DNA of 64,000 bases from JBGSIC01 sp041751875 (GTDB lineage: Bacteria; Bdellovibrionota; FAC87; UBA2466; JACKAF01). This document shows positions 52,071-61,054 of this stretch, one piece after another. Location of the stretch: the NCBI GenBank assembly GCA_041751875.1, contig JBGSIC010000013.1:186001-250000 (forward strand). The letters are read 5' to 3'. The notes below the pieces were generated by a model. The model ran no database searches. It was not told the DNA's origin and saw only the letters and a list, made by a program, of their open reading frames with translations. The position numbers and the translations under genes were made by a program. The first letter of the stretch is position 1. Each line of letters begins with the position of its first letter.

Positions 52071-52913
52071 TTATTGTTTCCAGGGGAACGGCGTTTCAAG
52101 GGGTTTGATTTCGTAGGACCGAAAAATGAGGTTCGAGAAATCTTCCCCTGAAGCGGAGTAGTGGCCTCGGTAGCGAAGCGTATCGGTAATGACTTTGCCC
52201 TGCCCGTCCGGATTAACCATTTGGACATCGCCGCCTACGAACTTGCCGTTCTCCACTTTCACATACCAAAACATTTTATGCTTAACCGCTAGCTGGCTCT
52301 CACTGGTAGCTAGCGCTTGCGGAGCACCCATTTCAATCCAGAACTCGCCCCAATAAGAGCCATCCTGGCTCAGATTACCCAGCGTGGTGAAGCCAGTGTA
52401 AAGGCGATTCTTCGCTTCAGTCGTCGTGCGGGCTTTTTTGGGGAGATACTTCACCATCAAGCATCCGTTCGTCCAATCAGCAGCCAGAGTCGTACCGGTG
52501 AAAAAACGCTTCCTTTGATCGACTTCAACTTTAATCGCTTGGGTATTGTCGTTCAGCTGATACCATTTCTGCATCTCACGCATGCAAAAGTTTTGGGATT
52601 CACCCAAACGAACCGAATGATTGTAGGGAAGAGCGAGGAACTGAATCTCAGCCAAAAGACCTTCGGCTTTTTCCACTCCGACAAGTGTCGAATAAAGAGT
52701 GCCAGTGGAGAAGTTGCCTTCATTATTCTCTTCTGGGTCGTCGTTGCCTCGCGACCACTGAGAACCCATCGCATGTGAACTCGCGTTCGGATCGACCACG
52801 GCATAGGGTCGCATCGTTGCGGGAACCGCATGCAGCTCATCATCTACAGCAAATGCGGGGCCACTTAAAAGCAACAGAAGTCCGCCCAATACCGCTACTA
52901 CACCACGTACCAC
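52071..52913 (-). CDS. Exported protein of unknown function
   Basis: The roughly 280-residue product has a signal peptide (VVAVLGGLLLLLSGPAFA). The mature part is beta-rich with several aromatic pairs and only two cysteines (NFCM and NGCL). The best start is GTG at 52913 with GGAG five bases upstream, which gives a tidy signal peptide; the frame extends to 52943. I recognise no family. It is the downstream neighbour of the exported catalase-like gene on the same strand, separated by about 170 bases. Confidence 0.65.
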   Translation of the reverse strand: MVRGVVAVLGGLLLLLSGPAFAVDDELHAVPATMRPYAVVDPNASSHAMGSQWSRGNDDPEENNEGNFSTGTLYSTLVGVEKAEGLLAEIQFLALPYNHSVRLGESQNFCMREMQKWYQLNDNTQAIKVEVDQRKRFFTGTTLAADWTNGCLMVKYLPKKARTTTEAKNRLYTGFTTLGNLSQDGSYWGEFWIEMGAPQALATSESQLAVKHKMFWYVKVENGKFVGGDVQMVNPDGQGKVITDTLRYRGHYSASGEDFSNLIFRSYEIKPLETPFPWKQ

Positions 52914-53082
52914 AAAAACTCCGCGTCCTACGCCCCCAAACAAGGCGCCTACCGGACGGGCTTATTTGCAAGGTGCGTACCCAGCAATCTAGGCTCATGC
53001 CTTTAGGTATGCACGAGGAATACAATGTGACGCCCTTTATCACTTGAGCGAGAAAGGGCACCCACAAATTCTCAACTAAGAC

Positions 53083-54279
53083 CTAGGGCAACTTCTCTTC
53101 GTTAATTTGCTTATTTCGTTCCGTTTCAATCGCCGCGTAAATTAAACGGCGCGCGCGTTGAATTCCGCCAATCGGTCGGTGAACATCAGGCGCGTGTGCC
53201 GGGTTGAATGACAGCGCCTCGCAGGTGGCTTCGTCGAAGAGTTCTTGGCCGACTTGTTTCTGCGGAATACGCACCGTCGCCACAGGCACGTAGCGTTCCG
53301 AACCATCGGTGGGTGCCGCCCAAGCGTGAGCGGCATCTTCCACGCTCGGATCACCCTTTTTGTGCACTTGCACACCGAGGGTGTAGCAGATGTCGCCATC
53401 CTGAAGCTGCTTCTTTAAAACGGCGCGCATGTAGTTGGTGTCATTAAGGACGCCTAGGTCCTCTGCGATCTTTTTCGACTGAGGATCGGCGTTCTTATCG
53501 CAAGGCCGAAACTGATACTTTACGGCTTTGTCTTCTCCCAAAAGAGAAGGCACCCAGCTTTGGTACTTTTCGGAAAGAGGCGCGAAAATCACGGTCGAAT
53601 TTAATTTGCCCATTAAAGCGGCCTCCAGCGGACGCTTTACCAGCTTAGGATCATTTGCGTACTGAGGCCCCAGATGAAAATATATTTTGTTCAGTGTTTC
53701 CTGAGCAACTTTTCCAATTTCTTGGGGAGTCTTGCCATCCTTTTTAGCTTGTTCTACCGCCGGGCCTACCGCCCCAACGGCTGCAAAAAATTCAGGGTAA
53801 TCGGCTACCGTGTTCACCATAAATTCATCAAGAGCATTGATGGTGATGATATCGAAGCTCTTGTAGTACTTTTCTTCGAGAAAAAACTCTTCGCCTTCAA
53901 TCGCAGGAATGAGTTTTTGATCGGCTGGGTCGAGAAGAATTTTAAGCGCAAACCCGGTGCCTCCCGGCTCTTGGTCCGCTGCATTGGCGCGGCTTGATCC
54001 AGAGCTCGATCGCAGAATCGCTTGGTATTTCTTTCCAGGCGTTTTGAAAAGGCCAACATTGAAATCCGATTCGAGCACAGTGACTTCGACTTCATCCACG
54101 CAGCCATGCGCTTTGGGGTGAGCATCCCGTCTCCCCTTGAGGGTCTTTTTGATGTTGGAGATAAGCGCCTGAGTCAGCGCGTCTTCACCAGCGGGCTTGC
54201 TTTCAAAAGAAGAAAGGCTCGCAGCCAAAGTGTTTAGCGAAAAAAGGATCCCTACTACCGCAACCGTAAAACGTCCCAT
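53083..54279 (-). CDS. Exported catalase-family (heme) protein
   Basis: The roughly 398-residue product has a signal peptide (FTVAVVGILFSLNTLAAS). The body fits a diverged catalase core: AHGCVDEVEV carries the distal histidine block, LFKTPGKKYQAILRSSSG the following strand, and VHRPIGGIQRARRLIY near the C-terminus. The last contains the R-x-x-x-Y pattern that ligates heme iron. Such periplasmic catalase-related proteins include peroxidases of the SrpA type. GGGAGG lies five bases before the ATG at 54279. The usual full-length N-terminal arm is missing. The activity is inference. Confidence 0.75.
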   Translation of the reverse strand: MGRFTVAVVGILFSLNTLAASLSSFESKPAGEDALTQALISNIKKTLKGRRDAHPKAHGCVDEVEVTVLESDFNVGLFKTPGKKYQAILRSSSGSSRANAADQEPGGTGFALKILLDPADQKLIPAIEGEEFFLEEKYYKSFDIITINALDEFMVNTVADYPEFFAAVGAVGPAVEQAKKDGKTPQEIGKVAQETLNKIYFHLGPQYANDPKLVKRPLEAALMGKLNSTVIFAPLSEKYQSWVPSLLGEDKAVKYQFRPCDKNADPQSKKIAEDLGVLNDTNYMRAVLKKQLQDGDICYTLGVQVHKKGDPSVEDAAHAWAAPTDGSERYVPVATVRIPQKQVGQELFDEATCEALSFNPAHAPDVHRPIGGIQRARRLIYAAIETERNKQINEEKLP

Positions 54280-54407
54280 CCGAACCTCCCTGCGTGATTT
54301 ATGGCACAGTAGGTCAATCAAGAATCGAGTGTCAACGAAGTCGCAAGCCAGGCGGGCATTTAAACCTATCCTTGAAACCGAGAGCCCCCTGATCTATCAA
54401 AAACCCC

Positions 54408-55586
54408 ATGCGCATTCATAGCTTAGTTATGGTGGGGGCTTTCCTTTGCCTCTCGCTATACGGCCAAACCAAGATGGAGTTTTGGGACACCCAACGCAAG
54501 GGAACCAATTTCTTCAATGAAGAGGAAACGCTCGAGCATTTTCAAAGTGCCCGCAAGGAAGGCATTGAGGTGGTTCGGCTAACCTTTAATAAGTGGAAGA
54601 GCGCACGCGCCGGAGCCGTGGATGGCGATTTTCTTTTAGGCCCCAAAGAAAAGTTCATGGGGATTGTGCACGAAGATCTCCCGAAGCTCATTCAAGTACT
54701 CGATTGGGCGGAACAATCGGGTTTGAAAGTCGTGATCACGAACCTAAGCGTACCGGGGTTGCGTTGGATTCAGCAGAATCAAAGTGTTCCTGACCACCGC
54801 TTGTGGCAAGATTTTAAGTATCACCGGGAAACAGAAATCTATTGGAAAGAACTTGCCACGGTATTGAAAGATCATCCCGCGGTCGTGGGCTACAATCTTT
54901 TAAATGAGCCGCATCCAGAGAAAGTTCCGCCGGTATTTAGTGATTGGTTTTCCGGAGACTACGGCACTTGGAAATACAACGCTCGCCATACCCCTCGCGA
55001 CTTAAATCTCTTTCATCGCGAACTCGTCAAAGCAATCCGTGAAGTAGATAGCGAGACGCCGGTGATTCTCGACGCGGGATTCTACGCGCATCCTTGGGCC
55101 TTTAAAGTCTTAGACCCCGTGAAAGATCCCCACGTGCTCTATTCGTTTCACATGTACGAGCCCTTTGCCTTTACCAGTCATGAGAATCGCGGCAAATACA
55201 GCTATCCCGGAGAGGTTCCCATCGGGGAGAACGCAAACCCGCCAATCGTTCACTGGGACGCCTCTGACATCAATACTTTTTTGGAACCCGTCCGCGCTTG
55301 GAGTAAACAGCATGCTATTCCGGCAAACCGCATTTTTGCGTCTGAGTTTGGCGTGTTTCGCGTAAACAACGGAGCTGCGAGTTATTTAGAAGATGTCGTT
55401 AGCTCACTAAAATCTTCCGGATGGCACTGGGCTTTTTACTCCTATCAAGAAGATTCTTGGGCGGGGATGGATTACGAACTGGGAGAAAAAGAACTCCCTG
55501 GAAAACAAAAGTACCCGTTAAGCGAACGTAAAAAGCACTACGTACCCAATCCGCTTTTTCAGATTCTACAAAAACATTTATTCTAA
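54408..55586 (+). CDS. Exported glycoside hydrolase family 5 enzyme
   Basis: The 392-residue product has a signal peptide (SLVMVGAFLCLSLYGQ). It then forms a TIM-barrel of the GH5 cellulase type. The acid/base glutamate is Glu167 in GYNLLNEPH, and the nucleophile is Glu313 in ASEFGVFR. Other conserved places are HMYEPF and the closing WHWAFYSYQED. It should hydrolyse a beta-glucan or mannan outside the cytoplasm. Length is typical, with no carbohydrate-binding module. It is convergent with the exported kinase-like gene. Confidence 0.92.
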   Translation: MRIHSLVMVGAFLCLSLYGQTKMEFWDTQRKGTNFFNEEETLEHFQSARKEGIEVVRLTFNKWKSARAGAVDGDFLLGPKEKFMGIVHEDLPKLIQVLDWAEQSGLKVVITNLSVPGLRWIQQNQSVPDHRLWQDFKYHRETEIYWKELATVLKDHPAVVGYNLLNEPHPEKVPPVFSDWFSGDYGTWKYNARHTPRDLNLFHRELVKAIREVDSETPVILDAGFYAHPWAFKVLDPVKDPHVLYSFHMYEPFAFTSHENRGKYSYPGEVPIGENANPPIVHWDASDINTFLEPVRAWSKQHAIPANRIFASEFGVFRVNNGAASYLEDVVSSLKSSGWHWAFYSYQEDSWAGMDYELGEKELPGKQKYPLSERKKHYVPNPLFQILQKHLF

Positions 55587-56546
55587 CTACGGTTGGATTT
55601 GTTGGTACACGCCACGAAGGGCCCGTACACCGCTTTCGTGGGGAAGCACCGAAACGCCAAAGGAACCCAGCATCGATCGGTAGCGAGATTCCAATGAAGG
55701 ATGAAACAGTTCGGCGACAAGCAGATCTTTCTCGGCAAGAGTAAGCTGTTTGTTAGCTTTTATTTCTTTCAGAATCTGAAACAAAAACTCTTTCGGATTT
55801 GCTTTTTCCGAAAGCGCGCTGAGGTAGAGCACAAGGGCACGTCCCGTGGCGCCCTGTTGGAAAGGTGGCCGCAAGGTATTACGCCAATCGTTTCGCCCCC
55901 AACTGTGTGTATCAATCCAGCTTATCCTTCCTGATGGGTTTATCGCCCAGTCAGGGTCTTCAGGACGAATACCCGCAATAACCGCATCGGCATAAAGTTT
56001 TGCCATTTGGGGAATCCATTTGGCTTCAATTTTTCCGCTAGGGGGATTTTTGATCGTCGGAGTGGGGTATCCGCCGTTTACCGCTTCCATCTCTATATAA
56101 TAGTAAGACTGAGTGCCTTGGTTGGCTTTTCCAAACCGGTACACTTTGGGGGCGCCAAGCTGTTCTCCCAATGAAGCGCCTTCGAGCGATTTCGCAAAGC
56201 TCTTTAAGTCGATTTCACTTGTCCCTTTGGGAAAGAGCTTTGCCACGCGGGCATCTCCGTTACGAGAGAAAAAATAGAACCCCATATTCTGCTTGCCGCC
56301 GCTTTGCTTGGCCGTGAAAAACTTTGCGGCAAGTCCATCAAATGTATCAATCGAACCGATTACATCATCGCCGAACGAATCAAGCAGCGCTTGGGCTTTA
56401 TTCTCATCGCCCCCGACACGCTCCAGTTCAGGGCCTAGTTTTTCACGTTTAGTGGTTTGATCAAGGTGGGCAAAAAGAAGACGGCATTCAGAAAGGCCAT
56501 GGGAAACGGAGGAAAGAAAAAAGACTAAATAGAGAAGCGCCCTCAT
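55587..56546 (-). CDS. Exported protein with kinase-like fold
   Basis: The 319-residue product has a signal peptide (LLYLVFFLSSVSHGLS). The body has features of protein-kinase-like folds: a strand with lysine (ARVAKLFPKG), a hinge-like GAPKVYRFGK and YYYIEMEAV. A catalytic-loop-like DPDWAINPSGRISWIDTHSW follows, where PSGRI-x-x-I-D resembles the Asp before the activation segment. The usual HxD catalytic aspartate is not clear. A kinase outside the cytoplasm would lack ATP, so it may be a pseudokinase or act after delivery to another cell. Assignment is tentative. Confidence 0.5.
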   Translation of the reverse strand: MRALLYLVFFLSSVSHGLSECRLLFAHLDQTTKREKLGPELERVGGDENKAQALLDSFGDDVIGSIDTFDGLAAKFFTAKQSGGKQNMGFYFFSRNGDARVAKLFPKGTSEIDLKSFAKSLEGASLGEQLGAPKVYRFGKANQGTQSYYYIEMEAVNGGYPTPTIKNPPSGKIEAKWIPQMAKLYADAVIAGIRPEDPDWAINPSGRISWIDTHSWGRNDWRNTLRPPFQQGATGRALVLYLSALSEKANPKEFLFQILKEIKANKQLTLAEKDLLVAELFHPSLESRYRSMLGSFGVSVLPHESGVRALRGVYQQIQP

Positions 56547-56611
56547 CTTAGCTTATCGGCTAGTTAGGAGCGCTTTCTGTGGGGGCGCGCGTCAAAACTC
56601 AAATCCGCTTG

Positions 56612-57184
56612 TCATGCTGCTGCTCCTATCGTCTTTTGATGTATTTTTAAGGACTTGGGGACCCAACCTTCGGTCACCAAAATTTGTTGCACGCCTCCGA
56701 GCAACAACACGATGGCAATCGCGTAACCTACAAACATGTATCCATCCAAGGGAAGAGAGGGAGAGATATAACGGAAAGAGAAACTCTCCTGGGGTTGCGC
56801 GACCAGGTAGAACCCAATCGCCATGCACCTAAGGCTTGTCGCCGTAATGTGCACGAGGGTTTCGGCTTGAGAAATGCCGCCAATCCCTTTTCGGGCTTTT
56901 TTCTCCACCAAAACGTCCGCAACTTCTGCGACAAAGTCACAAGCCATCAAGAAAAGCGTTCCCAGTAATAACCCACCCTGCACGCGCGCTCCAAAAAGAG
57001 CTAAAACGATTAGCCCTAAAAGGAATGCGCGTAAGGTGTGGATGAAGTGCTCCTGACGCGCCTGGGGGTGCAGGTGGAGCTTGAATTTGTACCAGTGAAA
57101 GTAAACTCCATCGAACGCTCCCACGAGCGTGAATAAAACAAGGAATAATGTCGAAACACGAATGAGATCGGTAGACGAAATCAT
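56612..57184 (-). CDS. Membrane protein of unknown function
   Basis: The 190-residue protein has about five hydrophobic segments (residues 8-27, 46-64, 67-85, 108-128, 142-165). Between the first two it carries histidines (YFHWYKFKLHLHPQARQEHF) that could bind a metal or heme. No family is recognised. It follows the PLP-enzyme gene on the same strand after 39 bases, so the two may be co-transcribed. Confidence 0.65.
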   Translation of the reverse strand: MISSTDLIRVSTLFLVLFTLVGAFDGVYFHWYKFKLHLHPQARQEHFIHTLRAFLLGLIVLALFGARVQGGLLLGTLFLMACDFVAEVADVLVEKKARKGIGGISQAETLVHITATSLRCMAIGFYLVAQPQESFSFRYISPSLPLDGYMFVGYAIAIVLLLGGVQQILVTEGWVPKSLKIHQKTIGAAA

Positions 57185-57223
57185 ACAAATTCTTTCTCTG
57201 AAAATTTGATTCTTAAGAGAAGA

Positions 57224-58270
57224 CTAGACGGATACTGAGGCGCTCTGCTGGCTCGCTTGTTGCCAACGAACCGCTCGATCGCTGAAGGTATGCCAATAAA
57301 GAACACGGCGACTGGAAAATTCCTGCGCCTGGAGCATTTCACTAATCCAGTGAGTGACCTTTACCGTGTAGGTGGCATCGAGAGTGATATCTTCTAAATC
57401 CAAAAACGAATCATGCAAGTTGCGCGCGCTATCATTCCAGGTCGCGTACTTAAGACCTAAACGATCTTGCACCAAAACAAAGCGATCGGGATTGATCATC
57501 GCTTGTGAACCCAGGAGCGTAAGCGCTGCTCGCGCCAGCGAGAGCACGCGATCACGCCGTGCTACCGCGCCACTAATACAGCGCACGCCCACAATCTTGG
57601 TCGGCCAGTTGAGAAGAGTAAACGCAGCCAAAAGTCCCGCGATGGTTCCGCAAGTCCCCACACCCACAACCACAAAATCGGGCCGGGGAATTAAACCTTG
57701 TTCCACTTGCTCGGCAAGTTCCAAACCCGCGTTCACATGCCCGAGCACACCTTTCACATTGGTCGCACCGGGCGGGCACCATTGAACGGGCCGATTAGAG
57801 AACTTTTGTTGAAAGCGTAAAGCGCTCGATCGGACCGCCGCCCGCAAAATGCCGGTGGCGCCGCTTGCAACGCGCGCTTGAGCCCCCCACCTTAAACTAA
57901 AATCTGCGTGCACGCGTGCTTGTTCGGAGTCTGCGAGCACGAATTGCTCCAAGCGCACAGGAAGATTCAAACGAAAGCACTGCGCGGTGAGCGCAGAAAC
58001 AAAGTTCGAACCATAGGGCGCCATACTCAAAACTTCACCGCGATTGTGGGTAATGGCTTCCCCTAAAATAAACTCGAGGTTTCTCACCTTGTTGCCACCG
58101 TATAAAACGGGTTCAGTGAGATCTTCACGCTTCACATAGAGTTCCTTAAATCCCCATTCCTTAGAAAGACGTGTTAACGGATAGACCCTTGTGGGCTCAG
58201 AAATGATTGATACCCAGGGGATGCTTTTCTGGGCTTCGGGCAAGAAACGGAATAAGGCAGGGGTGTCCAC
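57224..58270 (-). CDS. PLP-dependent enzyme, ACC deaminase/D-cysteine desulfhydrase family
   Basis: The roughly 348-residue enzyme belongs to fold type II PLP enzymes. The Schiff-base lysine lies in REDLTEPVLYGGNKVRNLEF, and the phosphate loop is VVVGVGTCGTIAGL. The block SMAPYGSNFVSALTA carries the conserved Ser-Asn next to the cofactor. Family members act on 1-aminocyclopropane-1-carboxylate or D-cysteine. The sequence alone does not decide, but D-cysteine desulfhydrase is the commoner activity. The GTG at 58270 with GGGAG seven bases upstream is preferred over the TTG at 58297. Confidence 0.85.
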   Translation of the reverse strand: MDTPALFRFLPEAQKSIPWVSIISEPTRVYPLTRLSKEWGFKELYVKREDLTEPVLYGGNKVRNLEFILGEAITHNRGEVLSMAPYGSNFVSALTAQCFRLNLPVRLEQFVLADSEQARVHADFSLRWGAQARVASGATGILRAAVRSSALRFQQKFSNRPVQWCPPGATNVKGVLGHVNAGLELAEQVEQGLIPRPDFVVVGVGTCGTIAGLLAAFTLLNWPTKIVGVRCISGAVARRDRVLSLARAALTLLGSQAMINPDRFVLVQDRLGLKYATWNDSARNLHDSFLDLEDITLDATYTVKVTHWISEMLQAQEFSSRRVLYWHTFSDRAVRWQQASQQSASVSV

Positions 58271-58528
58271 AAATACGCTCCCAGAGCCAATTTCCAACCA
58301 TCGTCAGCTCTAACTTCACGTTAACGGGTCTTAACAAGAACGGAAATGTTTGGGCCCCAAAACCGTTAACATATGTGCCCGTATGGACTTCTAATTTTAA
58401 AGGTGCCTATCTACTTCCCGGCCGGAAAGGTAGCGGGTACTTGCCGGGCTTCTTCCTGCTCCAACATTTTGGAGCAGTCTGTTCCAAAATCACTCGACTT
58501 GGATGCCCGCCCATGAGGGAATGAGGGT

Positions 58529-59320
58529 GTGGACGGGGAAAAAGACATTCTAGAACCGGTGGAAAGCGGTCAAAATCCAGCCGATTGGTTGCGCGCCGAG
58601 TACGCTCGCCGTCGTGCTAAAAACCCGTACTATTCATTGCGTGCGTTCGCGCGCCACCTTCAAATTCCTAGCGGGCCGCTTTCGGAAATTTTGGTACGCA
58701 AACGCCCTCTTAGCAAAAAAATGGCGGCAAAAATCGCGGCTCGTCTAGGGTTTACTGTCTTCGAGACAGAACTCTTTGTGAATCCCGCGACTGCTAAGAA
58801 ACTTCGCTACAAAGACGCCTCAAAAACTTACCAGCAGATTAGTTCTGATCGCTTCAGCGTCATTGCCGATTGGTATCACTTCGGATTGTTAAGTCTTATG
58901 CGCACTCAAGACTTCAAGAACGAAGTGCCCTGGATCGCCAAGCGGCTGGGTATTTCTAATACGGAAGTGCGGTCGGCAATGGAGCGATTGTTCCGATTGG
59001 GACTCATTCGCAAGAAGGGTCGGTCTTTTGAACCCACCGGAAACTTGGCAACGACACAAGACGTGCCCTCTTCCGCGGGCAGGCAGTATTTGAATCAGGG
59101 TTTACAGCAGGCAGCAAGCGCTCTTGAAAACACACCTATTGAGTTACGCGATATCACTTCGATCACCATGGCAATCGATCCAGCGAAACTGCCTATCGCA
59201 AAGAAACTCATTCAACAGTTCAGACATAACCTAGCCGAGCTCCTGGAAGAGGAGCCCAGCTCTGAAGTCTATAAACTAAATGTTCAACTTTTTCCTATGA
59301 CCAAGCGGGGGACAACATGA
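58529..59320 (+). CDS. TIGR02147-family regulator-like protein
   Basis: The 263-residue protein has the TIGR02147 pattern. An N-terminal helix-turn-helix (PYYSLRAFARHLQIPSGPLS, then EILVRKRPLS) is followed by the F-x-x-I-x-D-W-Y-H block (RFSVIADWYHFGLLSLMRTQ) and a winged helix (WIAKRLGISNTEV). The C-terminus contains DITSITMAIDP. This family is abundant in Bdellovibrionota and Fibrobacterota and often precedes a lipoprotein gene. Here the lipoprotein's ATG overlaps this stop (ATGA). The start is GTG at 58529. It probably controls its own operon; this is inference. Confidence 0.9.
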   Translation: MDGEKDILEPVESGQNPADWLRAEYARRRAKNPYYSLRAFARHLQIPSGPLSEILVRKRPLSKKMAAKIAARLGFTVFETELFVNPATAKKLRYKDASKTYQQISSDRFSVIADWYHFGLLSLMRTQDFKNEVPWIAKRLGISNTEVRSAMERLFRLGLIRKKGRSFEPTGNLATTQDVPSSAGRQYLNQGLQQAASALENTPIELRDITSITMAIDPAKLPIAKKLIQQFRHNLAELLEEEPSSEVYKLNVQLFPMTKRGTT

Positions 59321-59703
59321 ATTGGGGTAAGCGCTTCGCCGTTTTAATCGGGCTTTTTCTAGTGTGGGGATGCGGTAACGACGTAGGAAACTCATTCACC
59401 GGCACATCGCAACAACTCTGGGATGTGGAGAGAATAGAGAAGCGTATTTGTACCAGCGAAGTAAACTCGCTGGACTTTAAAAAATACCTTAAACAAAAAA
59501 CGGGAATAGCTGACGCTGGCGTTCCTGAATTTGAAATTATCAATGGGCCTGGCTTTATCGGTGAGGATCTCACCGCGGTTCCCAACATCACGGCGATAGA
59601 GCCGGGTGAATATGAGTTTTCCCTGATTGCCAAAGAAGGGGAAATCAGCGACGAGCTCCAAGTAAAGCTTATTGTTGAAGACTGCACGAGTGATCCGCCG
59701 TAA
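59317..59703 (+). CDS. Small lipoprotein coupled to the TIGR02147 gene
   Basis: The 128-residue product has a lipoprotein signal (LIGLFLVWGC). The mature part has two cysteines (RICT and DCTS) and a beta-rich C-terminal half (PGEYEFSLIAKEGEISDELQ) resembling an Ig-like or cadherin-like strand pair. It overlaps the regulator gene by four bases. Regulator-lipoprotein pairs of this kind recur in the lineage. Function unknown. Confidence 0.72.
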   Translation: MNWGKRFAVLIGLFLVWGCGNDVGNSFTGTSQQLWDVERIEKRICTSEVNSLDFKKYLKQKTGIADAGVPEFEIINGPGFIGEDLTAVPNITAIEPGEYEFSLIAKEGEISDELQVKLIVEDCTSDPP

Positions 59704-59749
59704 AGCGATTCCCTCAAAACTGTAAAAACTAAACACATAGGAGAAGTGT

Positions 59750-60343
59750 ATGTACTGGCTGAATAAGTCGAATGGATTGGTGTTTCTTTCTGCCCTGGCG
59801 CTGGGGTTCAGCGTCGCCGCCAAAGCCGACACGTTTATCGGGAAGTTATTGGTACCCCTTACGTTACCCGATGGCCAAGTTGAAACAATCAAACTGGAAA
59901 CTCCGGGCGTGCTGTATGACCTGAAGATCAAAGACGCCAAGCTTCAGCAGTATGCCATGACCCTGCACGATCAAATGGTGGAAGTGGAAGGCATGGCCTT
60001 TATCAACGACCAACCCAGTATTCCCGAATACGGGGTCATCGCGGTAAGAGCCATCAAACCTCACGGCACAACGCCGATACCGAACAGAATCGGCACATTC
60101 TGTGAAACGGTAGACGGAAAATATGCTGCGGTTGTTTACCCAGGCAAAGCGTTGGTCCTGAAAGAGGAAGCACTCGTCACAGAACTTGCTTGTGATACCG
60201 CGTTTCCCACCACGACCTGCCACGAAACTAACATCGTTGATGCTGGCTACGTGCTTGAACTCGGAGAACTCTGGTCCAGTGGTTCACTCTATGAACTGTG
60301 GATTGGTGGTCGCAAACCCTTGGGTGATGTGAACTGTCGTTAG
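59750..60343 (+). CDS. Exported protein of unknown function
   Basis: The 197-residue product has a signal peptide (LVFLSALALGFSVAAKA). The mature part is mainly beta-strand, with cysteines in TFCETV, LACDTA, TTCHE and VNCR that could form two disulfides. GGAGAAG precedes the ATG. It follows the lipoprotein gene by about 46 bases and ends at a strong terminator, so it is probably the third gene of the TIGR02147 operon. No family is recognised. Confidence 0.7.
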   Translation: MYWLNKSNGLVFLSALALGFSVAAKADTFIGKLLVPLTLPDGQVETIKLETPGVLYDLKIKDAKLQQYAMTLHDQMVEVEGMAFINDQPSIPEYGVIAVRAIKPHGTTPIPNRIGTFCETVDGKYAAVVYPGKALVLKEEALVTELACDTAFPTTTCHETNIVDAGYVLELGELWSSGSLYELWIGGRKPLGDVNCR

Positions 60344-60350
60344 AATAGAA

Positions 60351-60386
60351 AGGACGGAGCCCGCAAGAGCTCCGTCCTGATTTTTA
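60351..60386 (+). terminator. Terminator, possibly bidirectional
   Basis: AGGACGGAGC (60351-60360) pairs with GCTCCGTCCT (60369-60378), followed by GATTTTTATT on the plus strand. On the minus strand TTTCTATT follows the stem, so it may also stop transcription of the convergent gene at 60401. Confidence 0.93.
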
Positions 60387-60400
60387 TTATCGTACTGAGC

Positions 60401-60925
60401 TTAGTATACTTGCCCGTTCAAGATTCCTGTAATCGAATAACGGCAACCATTGCAATAGAGGTTACCATTAACAATTCCCGTAATCGTGATGCTGCAGTTA
60501 TCGGCACGAACGTTACCATTCACAATGCCAGTTACGCTGCAGTGTTGTCCCGGCGCACAGTAGTAAGCATAGCCACGCATCGATTTGGCGAAGGCTTCGA
60601 GTTCTTCTGCCGTTTGCGGCTCTTTCAAGTCGTTGGTCGCATCGTTGCGAAAACTAGCTTTGGGAGAAGCTTCTTCTGCTGCCAGTTCACCACTCTCCAG
60701 TTTGTCCAACGATTCGCGTAGCGCATCGATTTCTGCCTCAGATGCCGTCACCGCGGAACGTCCACCCACACAGTAATTCGCCACACAACGCCCATTCACT
60801 GATTTTTGTACGCATCCATAGTTGCAAACGAGCTGTCCGCAACCAGACGTATAGCAAACCGTAACGGCTTTGGAAGTGACAGGAAACAACACCAATGCAG
60901 AGAAAAGAATGAGAAATGATTTCAT
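60401..60925 (-). CDS. Exported cysteine-rich protein with C-terminal TGI[VL]NG repeats
   Basis: The 174-residue product has a signal peptide (FLILFSALVLFPVTSKA). A Cys-rich head (CYTSGCGQLVCNYGC and so on, residues 24-53) is followed by a charged helical linker (about 60-120). A tail of three short repeats, each holding TGIVNGN or TGILNGQ and spaced by about 16 residues, closes it, with cysteines between them. The tail suggests a small beta-helix or bactofilin-like stack. GGGGG lies nine bases before the ATG. I do not know a named family. Confidence 0.72.
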   Translation of the reverse strand: MKSFLILFSALVLFPVTSKAVTVCYTSGCGQLVCNYGCVQKSVNGRCVANYCVGGRSAVTASEAEIDALRESLDKLESGELAAEEASPKASFRNDATNDLKEPQTAEELEAFAKSMRGYAYYCAPGQHCSVTGIVNGNVRADNCSITITGIVNGNLYCNGCRYSITGILNGQVY

Positions 60926-61054
60926 AGAACCCCCTATATGCCAGTCAACTAACGTCAGCTCATCTCGCTGTCAACGGACTTATACACTTGACTAAAACTA
61001 GAGCAAACCGATGACAGTGAAGCTTTGCGGGCAGGTGGGGCGCGTCAAAAAAAG

